Assembly (NCBI GenBank): GCA_017398805.1
Contig: JAFQEZ010000095.1
Coordinates: forward strand, 41,016 to 105,015
Direction: 5' to 3'
Source: Bacteroidaceae bacterium
GTDB taxonomy: Bacteria > Bacteroidota > Bacteroidia > Bacteroidales > Bacteroidaceae
DNA length: 64,000 nt
The translations under genes were made by a program, and so were the position numbers. The notes beneath the pieces are model-generated. The model saw only the letters and a program-made list of their open reading frames with translations, had not been told where the DNA came from and did no database searches. Below, in pieces: positions 40,020-49,755 of the stretch; within the stretch, counting starts at the first letter, position 1, and every line of letters begins with the position of its first letter.

Positions 40020-41258
40020 ATGAGTGAATTTAAAGATAACATGCTGCAGCGTTTCATGAAGTACGTGACATTTGACACCGAGTCATGTGACGATGCTACT
40101 GTAGTGCCGACAACTGAAGGTCAGTTTGTCTTTGCACGTTTCCTTGAGCAGGAACTCAAGGCTATGGGTTTGAGCGAGGTGGTGCTTGATGATAAGGGTT
40201 ACCTTTACGCTACACTTCCTGCCAATTGTGATAAGGAACTTCCTGTGGTTGGTTTTATCGCGCATCTTGATACAAGCCCCGACATGAGCGGTAAAGATGT
40301 GAAACCGCGTGTCGTGAACTATGCAGGCGGTAATATCGTACTTTCGGCAAAGGATGATATTGTGCTTTCGGTATCAGACTTCCCCGAGGTACAGAAATAT
40401 GCAGGTCAGGAGCTTGTTGTTACAGACGGGCATACATTGCTGGGTGCTGATGACAAGGCAGGTGTTGCCGAGATAATCACTGCAATCGAGTATCTGCAGG
40501 CTCATCCTGAGATAGAGCATGGCAAGGTACGTATCGCATTCAACCCTGATGAGGAGATTGGCCGTGGTGCACACAACTTCAATGTGCCTCTCTTCGGTTG
40601 CGATTGGGCTTATACCGTTGACGGTGGTGCTGAGGGTGAATTGGAGTTCGAGAACTTCAATGCCGGAAGCGCGCTCTTCAAGATTCAAGGCCGTAATGTC
40701 CATCCCGGTTATGCGAAAGGCAAGATGCTCAATGCCCTGCGTGTAGCGAATGCAATAGTATCTACAATACCTGCCAAGGAGTCTCCCGAATGTACCGATG
40801 GGTATCAGGGTTTCTATCACCTCATGGGTATCAATGGAGGTGTAGACCATGCCGAGGTTTCATATATCATCCGTGACCATAACAGTGATATATTCTCCAA
40901 GCGTATGGCTTTCATGCGTGATGTGGAGAAGGCGATGTGTGAGAGATACGGCAACGGAGTCGTTTCGCTTGAACTCAAGGAACAATACCGCAACATGCGT
41001 GAGCAGATTGAACCCAAGATGCATATAATAGAATTGGCAAAAGTTGCCATGCAGAAGGCCGGTGTGGTACCTCAGGTAAAGCCAATCCGTGGTGGAACAG
41101 ACGGTGCACAACTCTCATTCATGGGTCTTCCATGTCCTAACCTCTTTGCCGGTGGAATCAACTTCCATAGCCGTTATGAATTCGTTTCGGTACAGGTGAT
41201 GGAGAAGGCAGTGATGACAATCGTGAATATAGCGGCTGGAGTCAAAGAATTGGCTTGA
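40020..41258 (+). CDS. pepT: Peptidase T (tripeptidase)
   Basis: A 412-residue M20 metallopeptidase that removes the N-terminal residue of tripeptides in the cytoplasm. The metal-binding motifs are present: [26 protein letters not shown] (bridging Asp), [11 protein letters not shown] (catalytic Glu), [16 protein letters not shown], and the late FHSRYEFV. The length is normal for PepT. A bidirectional terminator separates it from purN. Confidence 0.95.
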   Translation: MSEFKDNMLQRFMKYVTFDTESCDDATVVPTTEGQFVFARFLEQELKAMGLSEVVLDDKGYLYATLPANCDKELPVVGFIAHLDTSPDMSGKDVKPRVVNYAGGNIVLSAKDDIVLSVSDFPEVQKYAGQELVVTDGHTLLGADDKAGVAEIITAIEYLQAHPEIEHGKVRIAFNPDEEIGRGAHNFNVPLFGCDWAYTVDGGAEGELEFENFNAGSALFKIQGRNVHPGYAKGKMLNALRVANAIVSTIPAKESPECTDGYQGFYHLMGINGGVDHAEVSYIIRDHNSDIFSKRMAFMRDVEKAMCERYGNGVVSLELKEQYRNMREQIEPKMHIIELAKVAMQKAGVVPQVKPIRGGTDGAQLSFMGLPCPNLFAGGINFHSRYEFVSVQVMEKAVMTIVNIAAGVKELA

Positions 41259-41308
41259 TTGAGCGATTGAAATGGTGGCAACAGCGTTGCGCGCGGTTGT
41301 AAATATTC

Positions 41309-41355
41309 AAATATAAGCAAGGCATCTTGAGTCTCAAGATGCCTTGCTTATATTT
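41309..41355. terminator. Bidirectional terminator between pepT and purN
   Basis: Perfect 22-bp arms (41309-41330 and 41334-41355) with a 3-base loop, core AAGCAAGGCATCTTGA. T-runs occur on both sides, so it can serve both convergent genes. Confidence 0.9.
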
Positions 41356-41362
41356 TGTACTT

Positions 41363-41935
41363 TCAGTCGAGTGTGTGGAGTATCTCTTCAATCACGTGCG
41401 GAAAGTGTTCATATTCCAATGCGTGTACCTTTGTTGCAACATCATCAGGGGTGTCTGTTGGTAGTACAGGACATTTTGCCTGAAAGAATGTTGTGCCTTT
41501 GTCATATTGTTCGTCTATGAGGTGGATGGTTATTCCGCTCTCTGTATCACCGCATTCGACCACTGCTTTGTGTACACGGTCGCCATACATTCCCTTGCCG
41601 CCGTGTTTTGGAAGCAGTGCCGGGTGGATGTTGACTATCCTGCCGGGGTATGCCTGAATGAGTTTTGCCGGAACAAGCAGAAGGAATCCTGCGAGTACCA
41701 CAAAATCAATTTCGCGTTCCTTGAGCATTGCGATAATGCCGTCGGCCTCCATAAATTCGGCCTTTGTTACGACAGCGCATTCAATACCAAGCCTTTTGGC
41801 ACGTTCAATGACATATGCATTGGGGTTGTTGGCTATGATGAACGAAACTTCTGCATAGCCTTTACCATTAAAGTATTTGGCGATGTTCTCAGCGTTTGAG
41901 CCACTGCCTGATGCGAGTATTGCAATCTTTTTCAC
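41363..41935 (-). CDS. purN: Phosphoribosylglycinamide formyltransferase
   Basis: A 190-residue folate-dependent GAR transformylase (third step of purine synthesis). The motifs are complete: ILASGSGSNAENI at the N-terminus, VNIHPALLPKHGGKGMYG with catalytic Asn and His, and GDTESGITIHLID with the catalytic Asp. It is convergent with pepT. Confidence 0.95.
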   Translation of the reverse strand: MKKIAILASGSGSNAENIAKYFNGKGYAEVSFIIANNPNAYVIERAKRLGIECAVVTKAEFMEADGIIAMLKEREIDFVVLAGFLLLVPAKLIQAYPGRIVNIHPALLPKHGGKGMYGDRVHKAVVECGDTESGITIHLIDEQYDKGTTFFQAKCPVLPTDTPDDVATKVHALEYEHFPHVIEEILHTLD

Positions 41936-41964
41936 GGTAATAGTGTAATAGGGGTTATGACATT

Positions 41965-42849
41965 TTATGATGTTGGTACAAGACGGCGCAGTACAGCCTC
42001 GCCATATGTCTTTGAGATCGGTATCTCCTTTACATTGGGTACACCAAGCTCAAGGAATATGTTTTCCTTTTCGCGGCGCATCACCTTTACAAGGTCAAGG
42101 TTTATCATGTATGAGCGGTGGCAGCGCACGATGTTTGTGTCGGCAAGCTGTTCGCTTATATCTTTCATAGTGATGCGCAATAGCTTCTTTTTTAGAATTT
42201 CGCCCTTCTGGTACCAGATGCAGATGTAATTGTCGGCAGATTCAATGTAGAGCAAGTTCTCTTTTGCGACGGAGAGTTGCAATACTCCTCGTGAATCGCG
42301 TATGGATATCAGGTTGCTCGATTTGAATCCGATGTTTTCGCCCATCAGCTCCTTAAGCTTGAAATTCTTGTTCTGGTACGAAAAATAGAGCACGCAGATG
42401 AAGTAGGGGATACCAAGGATGAAGATGGTATTCTGCAATGCGTTGATGTAGATTTCAAGCGGGTCGCTTGTGCCTATCTTGAGGTTGCTACCTACAATGA
42501 GTGCCAGCACGGTGAATGCTCCGGAAAGCAACAGCAACTCAATGAATACCCATCCTGCATATTTCAATACCGTAATATTGTGGTTAGGCTTCCGGGAATG
42601 TCTGTACATTATTATGCGGCTGATTGCAACCACAATCATACCGATACTGACAAGGACTGTTGACCAAAGAAAATATTTGGTTTGGGTAATCTCCTGTTTA
42701 CCTATCCAATTGTTTGAACCGAAAGGCTTGTATATGTTGATGAAAGCAACAGCGAATATTGAAACGAAAAGAACCATTATTATCTGGTTTCTCTTCTCAA
42801 GCAGGTATTTGGGTACTTTCTGGAAAAATGTAGATGTGTATTCAATCAT
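41965..42849 (-). CDS. Membrane-bound LytTR transcription regulator
   Basis: A 294-residue protein. Four hydrophobic segments (IIMVLFVSIFAVAFIN, YFLWSTVLVSIGMIVVAI, AGWVFIELLLLSGAFTVLALI, FILGIPYFICVLYF) precede a C-terminal LytTR DNA-binding domain (ENLLYIESADNYICIWYQKGE, VRCHRSYMINL). ATG 42849 is chosen because AAAGGAG lies 9 bp upstream and a -7 promoter box falls inside the longer frame that begins at 42915. It is probably a one-component membrane sensor; signal and targets are unknown. Confidence 0.85.
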   Translation of the reverse strand: MIEYTSTFFQKVPKYLLEKRNQIIMVLFVSIFAVAFINIYKPFGSNNWIGKQEITQTKYFLWSTVLVSIGMIVVAISRIIMYRHSRKPNHNITVLKYAGWVFIELLLLSGAFTVLALIVGSNLKIGTSDPLEIYINALQNTIFILGIPYFICVLYFSYQNKNFKLKELMGENIGFKSSNLISIRDSRGVLQLSVAKENLLYIESADNYICIWYQKGEILKKKLLRITMKDISEQLADTNIVRCHRSYMINLDLVKVMRREKENIFLELGVPNVKEIPISKTYGEAVLRRLVPTS

Positions 42850-42893
42850 AAACGGGGCTCCTTTTACTGCACGTATGTGCGGTATGAGTAGTG

Positions 42894-42901
42894 CAAAGGT
42901 A
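42894..42901 (-). promoter_or_regulatory. -7 promoter box for LytTR gene
   Basis: Reads TACCTTTG on the minus strand, a perfect TAnnTTTG match 44 bp upstream of the chosen ATG. It helps to exclude the upstream start. Confidence 0.6.
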
Positions 42902-43104
42902 AACAAATTTTTCATATTGATTAGGCTACTTCTTTTCTATAATGCCTAAAAATCTGCTTATTAACGTTAATTTGTATTTATTGTGAATCCTGTTTTTAAA
43001 ATAGTGTATCATGTGTACACATTTTTTGAGAAAAAAAACATAATTTTGTGGTATGTTTAGTGTGTTGTGCGCTAATGATTATTATGAAATAAAATTGTTG
43101 GAAT

Positions 43105-43776
43105 ATGCCGGTAATTGATTACAGACATGTCGATATCCACATCGATTCCAAGATTATCCTGGAAGATGTGACCTTTGCTTTGGAGCAGGGCGAGTTCGCT
43201 TATATACTTGGTGCTGTAGGCTCCGGTAAATCTTCGTTGCTGAAGACTCTGTATGGTGAAGTTGATATCGAGCGGGGTGATGCAGTTGTGCTGGAGGATT
43301 TTAATCTTTTGAAACTGAAGAATAAAAGGTTGCAGCAACTGCGTAAAAAACTGGGTATTGTATTTCAGGATTTCCAGCTTCTGACCGACCGTTCGGTATA
43401 TGACAATCTTGATTTCGTGCTCCGTTGTACCGGTTGGAAGAGTTTTGATGACAGGAAAGAGCGTATCAATCAGGTGCTTGAACTTGTGGGTCTTCCCGAC
43501 AAGGGTTACAAGCATCCTCATGAACTGTCAGGCGGTGAGCAACAACGCATTGCGATAGCACGTGCGATTCTTAACCGTCCGGCAATACTTCTGGCAGATG
43601 AGCCAACCGGTAACCTTGATAACGAAACGGGTGATTATATAATGAGTCTGTTGCATGGCATTTCCAGAACAGAAGGTATGGCTGTGCTTATGGTCACCCA
43701 TAACGAACATTGGCTGTCAAGATATCCGGCAACCGTATATAGATGCGAGAAGAAGAGATTTGTCAAATTGGTGTAG
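43105..43776 (+). CDS. ftsE: Cell-division ABC ATP-binding protein FtsE
   Basis: A 223-residue ABC ATPase: Walker [11 protein letters not shown]-loop VFQDFQLL, signature [14 protein letters not shown], Walker B ILLADEP and switch His in VTHN. The short size and IDIDSK-type N-terminus fit FtsE, partner of FtsX in septal peptidoglycan hydrolase control; FtsX is not adjacent. It is followed by lysC and lysA, probably one transcript. Confidence 0.88.
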   Translation: MPVIDYRHVDIHIDSKIILEDVTFALEQGEFAYILGAVGSGKSSLLKTLYGEVDIERGDAVVLEDFNLLKLKNKRLQQLRKKLGIVFQDFQLLTDRSVYDNLDFVLRCTGWKSFDDRKERINQVLELVGLPDKGYKHPHELSGGEQQRIAIARAILNRPAILLADEPTGNLDNETGDYIMSLLHGISRTEGMAVLMVTHNEHWLSRYPATVYRCEKKRFVKLV

Positions 43777-43797
43777 TGTAAGTTAAAAAGATTATAT

Positions 43798-45123
43798 ATG
43801 AAAGTATTGAAATTTGGCGGTACGTCAGTCGGGTCGGCTGAGCGTATGCAGAATGTTGTAAACCTTATCTCGGATGGCGAAACAAAGATTGTTGTTCTTT
43901 CTGCCATGTCAGGTACGACAAACTCACTCATAGAGTTTACCAATTATCTCAGGAATGGCAATCCCAACGGTGCGTGCGAGCACTCAACCGTGTTGCAGAC
44001 AAAGTACATGCAGACAATCAAGGAACTCTACAAGAGTGAGGATGCTGCCAAGGCTGCGACAGAGAAAATCAATGAGGTGTTCGCTCATCTCCGTGAGTTG
44101 GCTTTCAAACCTTTGACCGATGAGCTTGAGAAGGAGATTGTTGCCCAGGGCGAGATAATGTCTACCAACATGGTGACATTCTACATGAAGGAGCAGGGTA
44201 TCGATGTGGAACTCCTGAACGCACTCGAGTTCATGCGTCTTGCTGTCAACGGTGAACCGGATCTCGGTTATATCCGTGAGCATCTTATGCCGTTGCTTGA
44301 TCTTGAAAACAAGAAGAGGATATATATAACCCAGGGCTTCATCTGTATGAACCATGAAGGCAGTTATGACAATCTGCAGCGCGGTGGCAGCGATTATACG
44401 GCGACACTGATAGGTTCGGCGGTTAATGCCGATGAGGTGCAGATATGGACCGATATTGATGGTGTACACAACAATGACCCACGTGTGGTGGAGAATACCT
44501 CTCCTGTCCGTAACCTGCATTTCGAGGAGAGTGCAGAGTTAGCATATTTTGGCGCGAAGATACTGCATCCAACATGTATACTGCCTGCAAAGCTTACCGG
44601 TACACCTGTGCGTCTGCTCAATACAATGGACCCGACTGCCGAGGGTACACGCATCGACAATAACCTTACACGTCCGGGAGAGATAAAGGCGATTGCTGCC
44701 AAGGACAACATCACGGCAATCAAGATAAAGAGTGGCCGAATGCTGCTTGCATACGGCTTTCTGCGTAAGGTATTCGAGATATTCGAGGCGCACAGGACAT
44801 CTATCGATATGATCTGTACATCAGAGGTGGGTGTCTCTGTCTCTATTGATGACGATAAGAGACTCGATGATATTGTTGCAGAGTTGCAGAAGATAGGTAC
44901 AATTACCGTTGACCGTAACATGTGTATCATTTGCGTGGTAGGTGATCTAAATTGGGAGAATGTGGGCTTTGAGGCGCGTGCAATGGAGGCTATGAAGGAT
45001 ATTCCTGTACGTATGGTCTCTTACGGCGGTAGCAACTACAATATCTCCTTCCTTGTTCGTGAGGAGGATAAGGTGAGGGCACTGCGTTCTTTGAGTGCTT
45101 CTATCTTCGATTCAAAAAAGTGA
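43798..45123 (+). CDS. lysC: Aspartate kinase
   Basis: A 441-residue monofunctional aspartokinase (aspartate to aspartyl phosphate; lysine, threonine and methionine branch). The N-terminal kinase motif is VLKFGGTSVGSAERM, with GGSDYTATLIG and WTDIDGVHNNDPR further in. The C-terminal about 140 residues hold the ACT regulatory domains (IDMICTSEVGVSVSI). The stop codon lies 14 bp before the lysA start. Confidence 0.95.
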   Translation: MKVLKFGGTSVGSAERMQNVVNLISDGETKIVVLSAMSGTTNSLIEFTNYLRNGNPNGACEHSTVLQTKYMQTIKELYKSEDAAKAATEKINEVFAHLRELAFKPLTDELEKEIVAQGEIMSTNMVTFYMKEQGIDVELLNALEFMRLAVNGEPDLGYIREHLMPLLDLENKKRIYITQGFICMNHEGSYDNLQRGGSDYTATLIGSAVNADEVQIWTDIDGVHNNDPRVVENTSPVRNLHFEESAELAYFGAKILHPTCILPAKLTGTPVRLLNTMDPTAEGTRIDNNLTRPGEIKAIAAKDNITAIKIKSGRMLLAYGFLRKVFEIFEAHRTSIDMICTSEVGVSVSIDDDKRLDDIVAELQKIGTITVDRNMCIICVVGDLNWENVGFEARAMEAMKDIPVRMVSYGGSNYNISFLVREEDKVRALRSLSASIFDSKK

Positions 45124-45137
45124 TTGTAAGGATGAAA

Positions 45138-46292
45138 ATGCAGTTCCCTGTTGAGGCTTTTGCCTCTATTGAGACTCCGTTCTACTACTATGATGTAGAA
45201 CTGCTGAAGGCCACGCTTGAAACTGTTAAGCAGGAGGCGGCTAAATATGAAGGTTTTCATGTACATTATGCGATAAAGGCCAATTTTAATCCGCGCTTGC
45301 TTGAGATTGTGAATGCAGCCGGCATTGGTGCCGATTGTGTGAGCGGTGGCGAGGTGCGTGCTGCACTTGATGCAGGTATACCGGCATCAAAAGTCGTTTT
45401 CGCCGGTGTTGGCAAGACCGATAAGGAGATTGCTCTTTCGCTTGATGCCGGCATCTTCTGTTTCAATGTGGAGTCTGTGCCTGAGATTGAGGCTATCGAG
45501 AGGCTGGCCGCCGAACGTGGGGTGGTGGCTCGGATTGCAATACGCGTGAACCCGAATGTGGGTGCGCATACCCATGCGAACATTACGACAGGACTTGCCG
45601 AAAATAAGTTCGGTGTTAACTACGAGCAACTTGATGAGGTTATTGACGTGGTAGAATCAATGCCGCATCTCGAACTTGTAGGCCTGCATTTCCACATAGG
45701 TTCGCAGTTGTTGGTCATGGACGATTTCATTGCACTCTGTTGCAGAATAAACGAGTTGCAGGAATTGCTTTATGACACCCGAGGCCTTGTATTGCCACAT
45801 ATAAATGTAGGTGGCGGCTTGGGTATACGTTACGATTTCCCCGACAGGTATCCGATACCGGACTTTGAACTATATTTTGCGACATATGCGAATAATCTGA
45901 ACCGTCGTCCGGGCCAGCAGGTGCATTTTGAACTCGGACGTAGCCTTGTTGCGCAGTGCGGTGCGCTCATTACCCGTGCTACATATATAAAGAAGGGTAC
46001 ATGCAAGCAGTTCATAATACTTGATGCAGGAATGAATGACCTTGTACGCCCTGCACTGTACGATGCATTCCATCGTGTAGAGAACCTTATGTCGACAGAG
46101 GCCGACGAGGTATATGATGTGGTTGGTCCTGTATGCGAATCTTCAGATGTCTTCTGCAAGGACCGCCGTATCCCGCGTACAAAGCGTGGAGATATAATGG
46201 CGATACGTTCAGCCGGAGCATACGGTGAAGCAATGGCATTCGGATATAACTGCCGTGAGATACCGAAAGCTGTGCTTTCTACAGATATTTGA
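45138..46292 (+). CDS. lysA: Diaminopimelate decarboxylase
   Basis: A 384-residue PLP enzyme making lysine from meso-diaminopimelate. The PLP lysine lies in HYAIKANFNPRLLE; HFHIGSQ, NVGGGLGI, ELGRSLVAQCG and GPVCESSDVF are typical. ATG 45138 is preferred (AAGGA 8 bp upstream) over in-frame GTG 45120 and ATG 45132. It follows lysC, so first and last committed enzymes of lysine synthesis are co-transcribed. Confidence 0.95.
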   Translation: MQFPVEAFASIETPFYYYDVELLKATLETVKQEAAKYEGFHVHYAIKANFNPRLLEIVNAAGIGADCVSGGEVRAALDAGIPASKVVFAGVGKTDKEIALSLDAGIFCFNVESVPEIEAIERLAAERGVVARIAIRVNPNVGAHTHANITTGLAENKFGVNYEQLDEVIDVVESMPHLELVGLHFHIGSQLLVMDDFIALCCRINELQELLYDTRGLVLPHINVGGGLGIRYDFPDRYPIPDFELYFATYANNLNRRPGQQVHFELGRSLVAQCGALITRATYIKKGTCKQFIILDAGMNDLVRPALYDAFHRVENLMSTEADEVYDVVGPVCESSDVFCKDRRIPRTKRGDIMAIRSAGAYGEAMAFGYNCREIPKAVLSTDI

Positions 46293-46296
46293 CTGG

Positions 46297-46352
46297 TGAA
46301 TAAATGATAAGAGAAGGTGACCGTTCGGTCACCTTCTCTTATCATTTATTCA
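46297..46352. terminator. Bidirectional terminator between lysA and permease
   Basis: Perfect 27-bp arms (46297-46323 and 46326-46352) around TT, with core GAGAAGGTGACCG. The right arm includes the stop codon of the leftward permease gene. Confidence 0.9.
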
Positions 46353-47584
46353 AACTTTATAGCCTTGGTCGGCTCAATTCTTGATATCAGCATCGAAGGA
46401 AGTACAAGTACTGCCGTAGATATGATGAACATTAAAACGTTCATAGGTATAAGCAACCAACTGAACTCAATGGGGACCCGGTCCATGTAGTACATTTCCG
46501 GGTCGATGGATATGAGGCCTGTCTGTTGCTGGACGATACACAGTGCAATACCGATGATATTTCCTATAATCATGCCTTTGCCTATTATGAAGCAGGCATA
46601 ATAGATGAAAATCTTTCTGATTGATACATTCTTTGCGCCTATTGCCTTGAGGATGCCGATGAGGTTGCCCTTCTCAAGTATGAGTATGAGAAGTCCCGAT
46701 ATCATGGTAAACGCGGCAATGCAGATTACAAGAATGAGTATAATCCATACAGTCTGGTCGAGCACACCGAGCCATGTGAACATGCCTGGGTATAGTTCCT
46801 CAATTGTGGGTGTAGAGATTCGGTCACCGTTTTTGTATGCATGTTCTGCGCCTATTCGGTTTATCTGCATTCTGACGTCGTCTATTCTGCTGTAATTGTC
46901 AATGGTGATTTCTATGGCAGATACCTCATCCTTCTTCCAGTCGTTTACACTGCGTGCAGTGTAGATGTCGGTAAATGAGAGTGCATTGTCGAGTTCTGTT
47001 ATGTGTGTCCTGAAAATGGCTGCGACAGTGAGCCGGCGTGCTTTCATGCCGCCTTCAATGAAATAGATGGTAATCTTGTCACCGATTTTGCTCTGCATCT
47101 TGTCGGCAAGGCTCTTCGAGATGACAATCTTGCCGCTTGATGCAGTGTCGGTGAATTCCGGCATTTCGCCTTCTATGATACAGGAGTTTATGAAACTGCA
47201 ATCATACTCCTTGCCTATTCCTTTGATAGCGATACCTTCGTATTCGTTGTTGGCGACAATCATTCCTGTTTTCTGTATGAATGGTTGTACCTTTTCAACG
47301 CCTTCAACCTCTTTCAGCTCTTTCAGCAATGCTTTGTCGGCTATGAGTGAGCCCTCGCTCCGGTTGTCGGCACTGACACCTGCAACCTGCATGTGTCCTC
47401 CAAAGCCATACACCTTTTCGCGTATCTCGTTCTTGAAACCGACAATGATGCAAATTGAGGCTATCATTATGATAGTGCCTACAGCCATTCCCCATTGTGC
47501 TATGGCTACAGCCGGACGCGATATGCGTTTCTCGCCCTTGCGGGTAGAGTACAGTCTCTTGGCTATGAAGAATTCAAGGCTCAT
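46346..47584 (-). CDS. ABC transporter permease, LolC/E-type
   Basis: A 412-residue FtsX-like permease: an N-terminal helix after RISRPAVAIAQWGMAVGTIIMIASICIIVGF, a large periplasmic MacB-type domain (about 45-265), then three helices (WIILILVICIAAFTMISGLLILIL and so on). The layout is that of LolC/LolE, which extract lipoproteins for outer-membrane delivery; the ATPase is not nearby. It is last in an operon with a lipoprotein and an outer-membrane protein. Confidence 0.85.
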   Translation of the reverse strand: MSLEFFIAKRLYSTRKGEKRISRPAVAIAQWGMAVGTIIMIASICIIVGFKNEIREKVYGFGGHMQVAGVSADNRSEGSLIADKALLKELKEVEGVEKVQPFIQKTGMIVANNEYEGIAIKGIGKEYDCSFINSCIIEGEMPEFTDTASSGKIVISKSLADKMQSKIGDKITIYFIEGGMKARRLTVAAIFRTHITELDNALSFTDIYTARSVNDWKKDEVSAIEITIDNYSRIDDVRMQINRIGAEHAYKNGDRISTPTIEELYPGMFTWLGVLDQTVWIILILVICIAAFTMISGLLILILEKGNLIGILKAIGAKNVSIRKIFIYYACFIIGKGMIIGNIIGIALCIVQQQTGLISIDPEMYYMDRVPIEFSWLLIPMNVLMFIISTAVLVLPSMLISRIEPTKAIKFE

Positions 47585-47606
47585 GCTGTCTGGTGGCTTT
47601 AAAGGG

Positions 47607-47981
47607 TCAGAATTTCTTCAGTGTCAGCGTCGCTTTATTTGATTGGAGTACCATTCCGTTGCGGTCGAGGTGGAGTACCTTGAAACGTTCGTCTGTAGGG
47701 TTGTAAAGTCCAAATCCTTCAAGTCCGCTCGTTTGTGTAATCATCTGTACAAAGAGTGAATCTCCTACATGTTGGAAACGCCCTTTGGCACCACCAATCT
47801 CAATAAGGTCAAGCTGTACTGCCCAGAAACGGCTTTCGCCTCTGGTGTTGATGATGGAGTCGTTTTCACTTAACTCGATCTGCTGCAGTTTCCAGAATCC
47901 GCCAAGGTCGCCATTGTCATCCTCTTTCTGGCACGAGGTGAAAACAATCAGTCCAAGCAGAAGTATTGCTATCTTTTTCAT
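47607..47981 (-). CDS. Lipocalin-like lipoprotein
   Basis: A 124-residue protein with a lipoprotein signal (IAILLLGLIVFTSC, Cys at about 17) and a small beta-barrel-like body (GGFWKLQQIELSENDS, RFWAVQLDLIEIGG). It matches the general look of lipocalin-like proteins of Bacteroidales. It is probably anchored to the outer membrane, inner leaflet. It lies 22 bp upstream of the permease. Confidence 0.75.
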   Translation of the reverse strand: MKKIAILLLGLIVFTSCQKEDDNGDLGGFWKLQQIELSENDSIINTRGESRFWAVQLDLIEIGGAKGRFQHVGDSLFVQMITQTSGLEGFGLYNPTDERFKVLHLDRNGMVLQSNKATLTLKKF

Positions 47982-47993
47982 AATATCCAGTTG

Positions 47994-49535
47994 TTAGAAA
48001 TTGAAAACATTACGGCGTGTTATGGTAATCATGCCGCCATAGTTGTTGCCGTAGAGCTCACCTTTGTCAAAGGCGAACGATGTGGTGATGCTCCATTTTT
48101 TCATGAACGATGGCTTGAAGGTTAGCTCAACAAGCCCCGAGGTGTTTTCTTTTATTTCAAGGAATGGCCTTGAATATGTACCCCAGTTGTTGCTCTTTGT
48201 AAACAGAAGGCGGTAGTCAAGCCAACCGAGTGGACTGCCCTCAATACCGAAGTGGAACGCCTCGACACGATTGTTGTATATCATCAAAGTACCGTCATTG
48301 TTGTATACCGGTGATGAAACGAGTGGGGTACCTATCATCATGCCGTAGTTGAACCAGCCGTTGTATGTGTGGTGCCAATAGTTGTTGTCAGCGCAACTTA
48401 TCTGGTCGGGAATTTGGCTGTTTGTGTCGTGGTATATTGGTCCGGACTGGTTCTTAAGGTTGAAATATTCGAAAGTAACACCATTTATCCAATTGAACTT
48501 CTTTAGTTCAAGTTCCAATCCGACAAGTTGCTCGGTCCAGATTCCGTATTCCCAGAACATCTGCGAATGGTCCTCGAATGCATGCTCGTATGTCAGGCGT
48601 AGTTTCCACTCATTATCGTTCCATGTAATTGCACCAAGATAACTTCCAAGTACATTGCCGGCAATATTTACCTGGTCTGCAATATCATATTGTGAGTCGC
48701 CCTTTGTGGGGATAAATGCTTGCAGGTAGTCTTTAAGCCTTGACGGATTGTGTAGACATCTGCCGGGTTCATTAAGTCTGTTGTAGACAGTTCCTCCGAA
48801 CTGTGTTGCCATATGCAGGCCCAATTCGGCTGTAAGTGGGAACTTCTTTCCGTTACCAATACGCAGGAAACCGCTCTTTGAGTGGTAGCGTACGCCTGTT
48901 GTACGTGCCTTGTCCGGTGCTACGAAATCTTTCTGCCAGTTCTCATCTGTAAACCATCCGTATGCTATGTGACCGCGTATTCCCAGCCAGCCTTTTGTTC
49001 CTGGGATATTCCAGTATTTGGGCAACTCAATGCGTATCTGTGGAATTGGGCGTGCATTGCCGCTTTCGGTGAGTGCACCGGTTGTCAAGCGATGGTTCTT
49101 GAGTTCTCCCCAACGCTCTTTCTGGCCTAAAGAGATTCTTAGCCTTTTCCATGAGAAATCGACATAGGCTTGTTGGACGAAGACGTTTGAGGTGAGGTTG
49201 TCTCCTCCTACAACGTCTGCTCCCCAATCAAGAAAAATACCGCCATTCAGGAAATGTCTGCCTTCTACACCTATGCGTGCGTATGCCCAACCATTTTCGT
49301 GGCTGCCCATTCCCTGGCGGTTGCTGAAGTGCCACATAGGGGCATAATCACCGCTGCCTGCTACACCGCCTGCCTCATATGAGGTCTTTATTGTATTGTA
49401 TTCAAACGGGCCGCATCTCTGTCCCAGCAACGCGCTGTCGACCTTTGCTACAAATGTCGTGTCTGTAGTCTGAGCATTGGTCCCGATTGTTATGAACAAT
49501 GCTGCCAGTAATGTAAAATACCTGAATGCTTTCAT
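47994..49535 (-). CDS. Wzi-like capsule assembly outer-membrane protein
   Basis: A 513-residue beta-barrel protein with a Sec signal (FRYFTLLAALFITIGTNAQ). Alternating aromatic strands and the opening YEAGGVAGSGDYAPMWHFSNRQG are characteristic of the Bacteroidales capsule assembly Wzi family. The ending ITRRNVFNF has the terminal Phe of outer-membrane barrels. A TATCTTTG -7 box lies at 49572-49579 on the minus strand. It is first in the operon Wzi, lipoprotein, permease. Confidence 0.85.
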   Translation of the reverse strand: MKAFRYFTLLAALFITIGTNAQTTDTTFVAKVDSALLGQRCGPFEYNTIKTSYEAGGVAGSGDYAPMWHFSNRQGMGSHENGWAYARIGVEGRHFLNGGIFLDWGADVVGGDNLTSNVFVQQAYVDFSWKRLRISLGQKERWGELKNHRLTTGALTESGNARPIPQIRIELPKYWNIPGTKGWLGIRGHIAYGWFTDENWQKDFVAPDKARTTGVRYHSKSGFLRIGNGKKFPLTAELGLHMATQFGGTVYNRLNEPGRCLHNPSRLKDYLQAFIPTKGDSQYDIADQVNIAGNVLGSYLGAITWNDNEWKLRLTYEHAFEDHSQMFWEYGIWTEQLVGLELELKKFNWINGVTFEYFNLKNQSGPIYHDTNSQIPDQISCADNNYWHHTYNGWFNYGMMIGTPLVSSPVYNNDGTLMIYNNRVEAFHFGIEGSPLGWLDYRLLFTKSNNWGTYSRPFLEIKENTSGLVELTFKPSFMKKWSITTSFAFDKGELYGNNYGGMITITRRNVFNF

Positions 49536-49698
49536 GGATTAATGCTGTAATTCACCTTTATATATTATGTGCAAAGATAATCAAAATGTTCCGAATGAGT
49601 GATGTTCTTATGATGTTTAATGTATGACGGTTAATGTTTAGTGTTTAACGTTTAGTGGTTCAGTAGCAAAAAGGTGTGGGCTGCGTTAAATTCCACAG

Positions 49699-49735
49699 AA
49701 AACCGCCACGGCCTTGTGGGCTGTGGCGGTTTTTA
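49699..49735. terminator. Terminator downstream of GH20 gene
   Basis: AAAACCGCCACGGCC pairs with GGCTGTGGCGGTTTT (one mismatch), with flanking A and T runs, so it could stop transcription from either side. It lies 20 bp past the GH20 stop. Confidence 0.8.
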
Positions 49736-49755
49736 TGTCAAGTAAGAATAAGTTC

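Noticed and set aside
42850-42915. N-terminal extension of the LytTR regulator
   Set aside because: A -7 promoter box at 42894-42901 and an AAAGGAG site before ATG 42849 place the start downstream.
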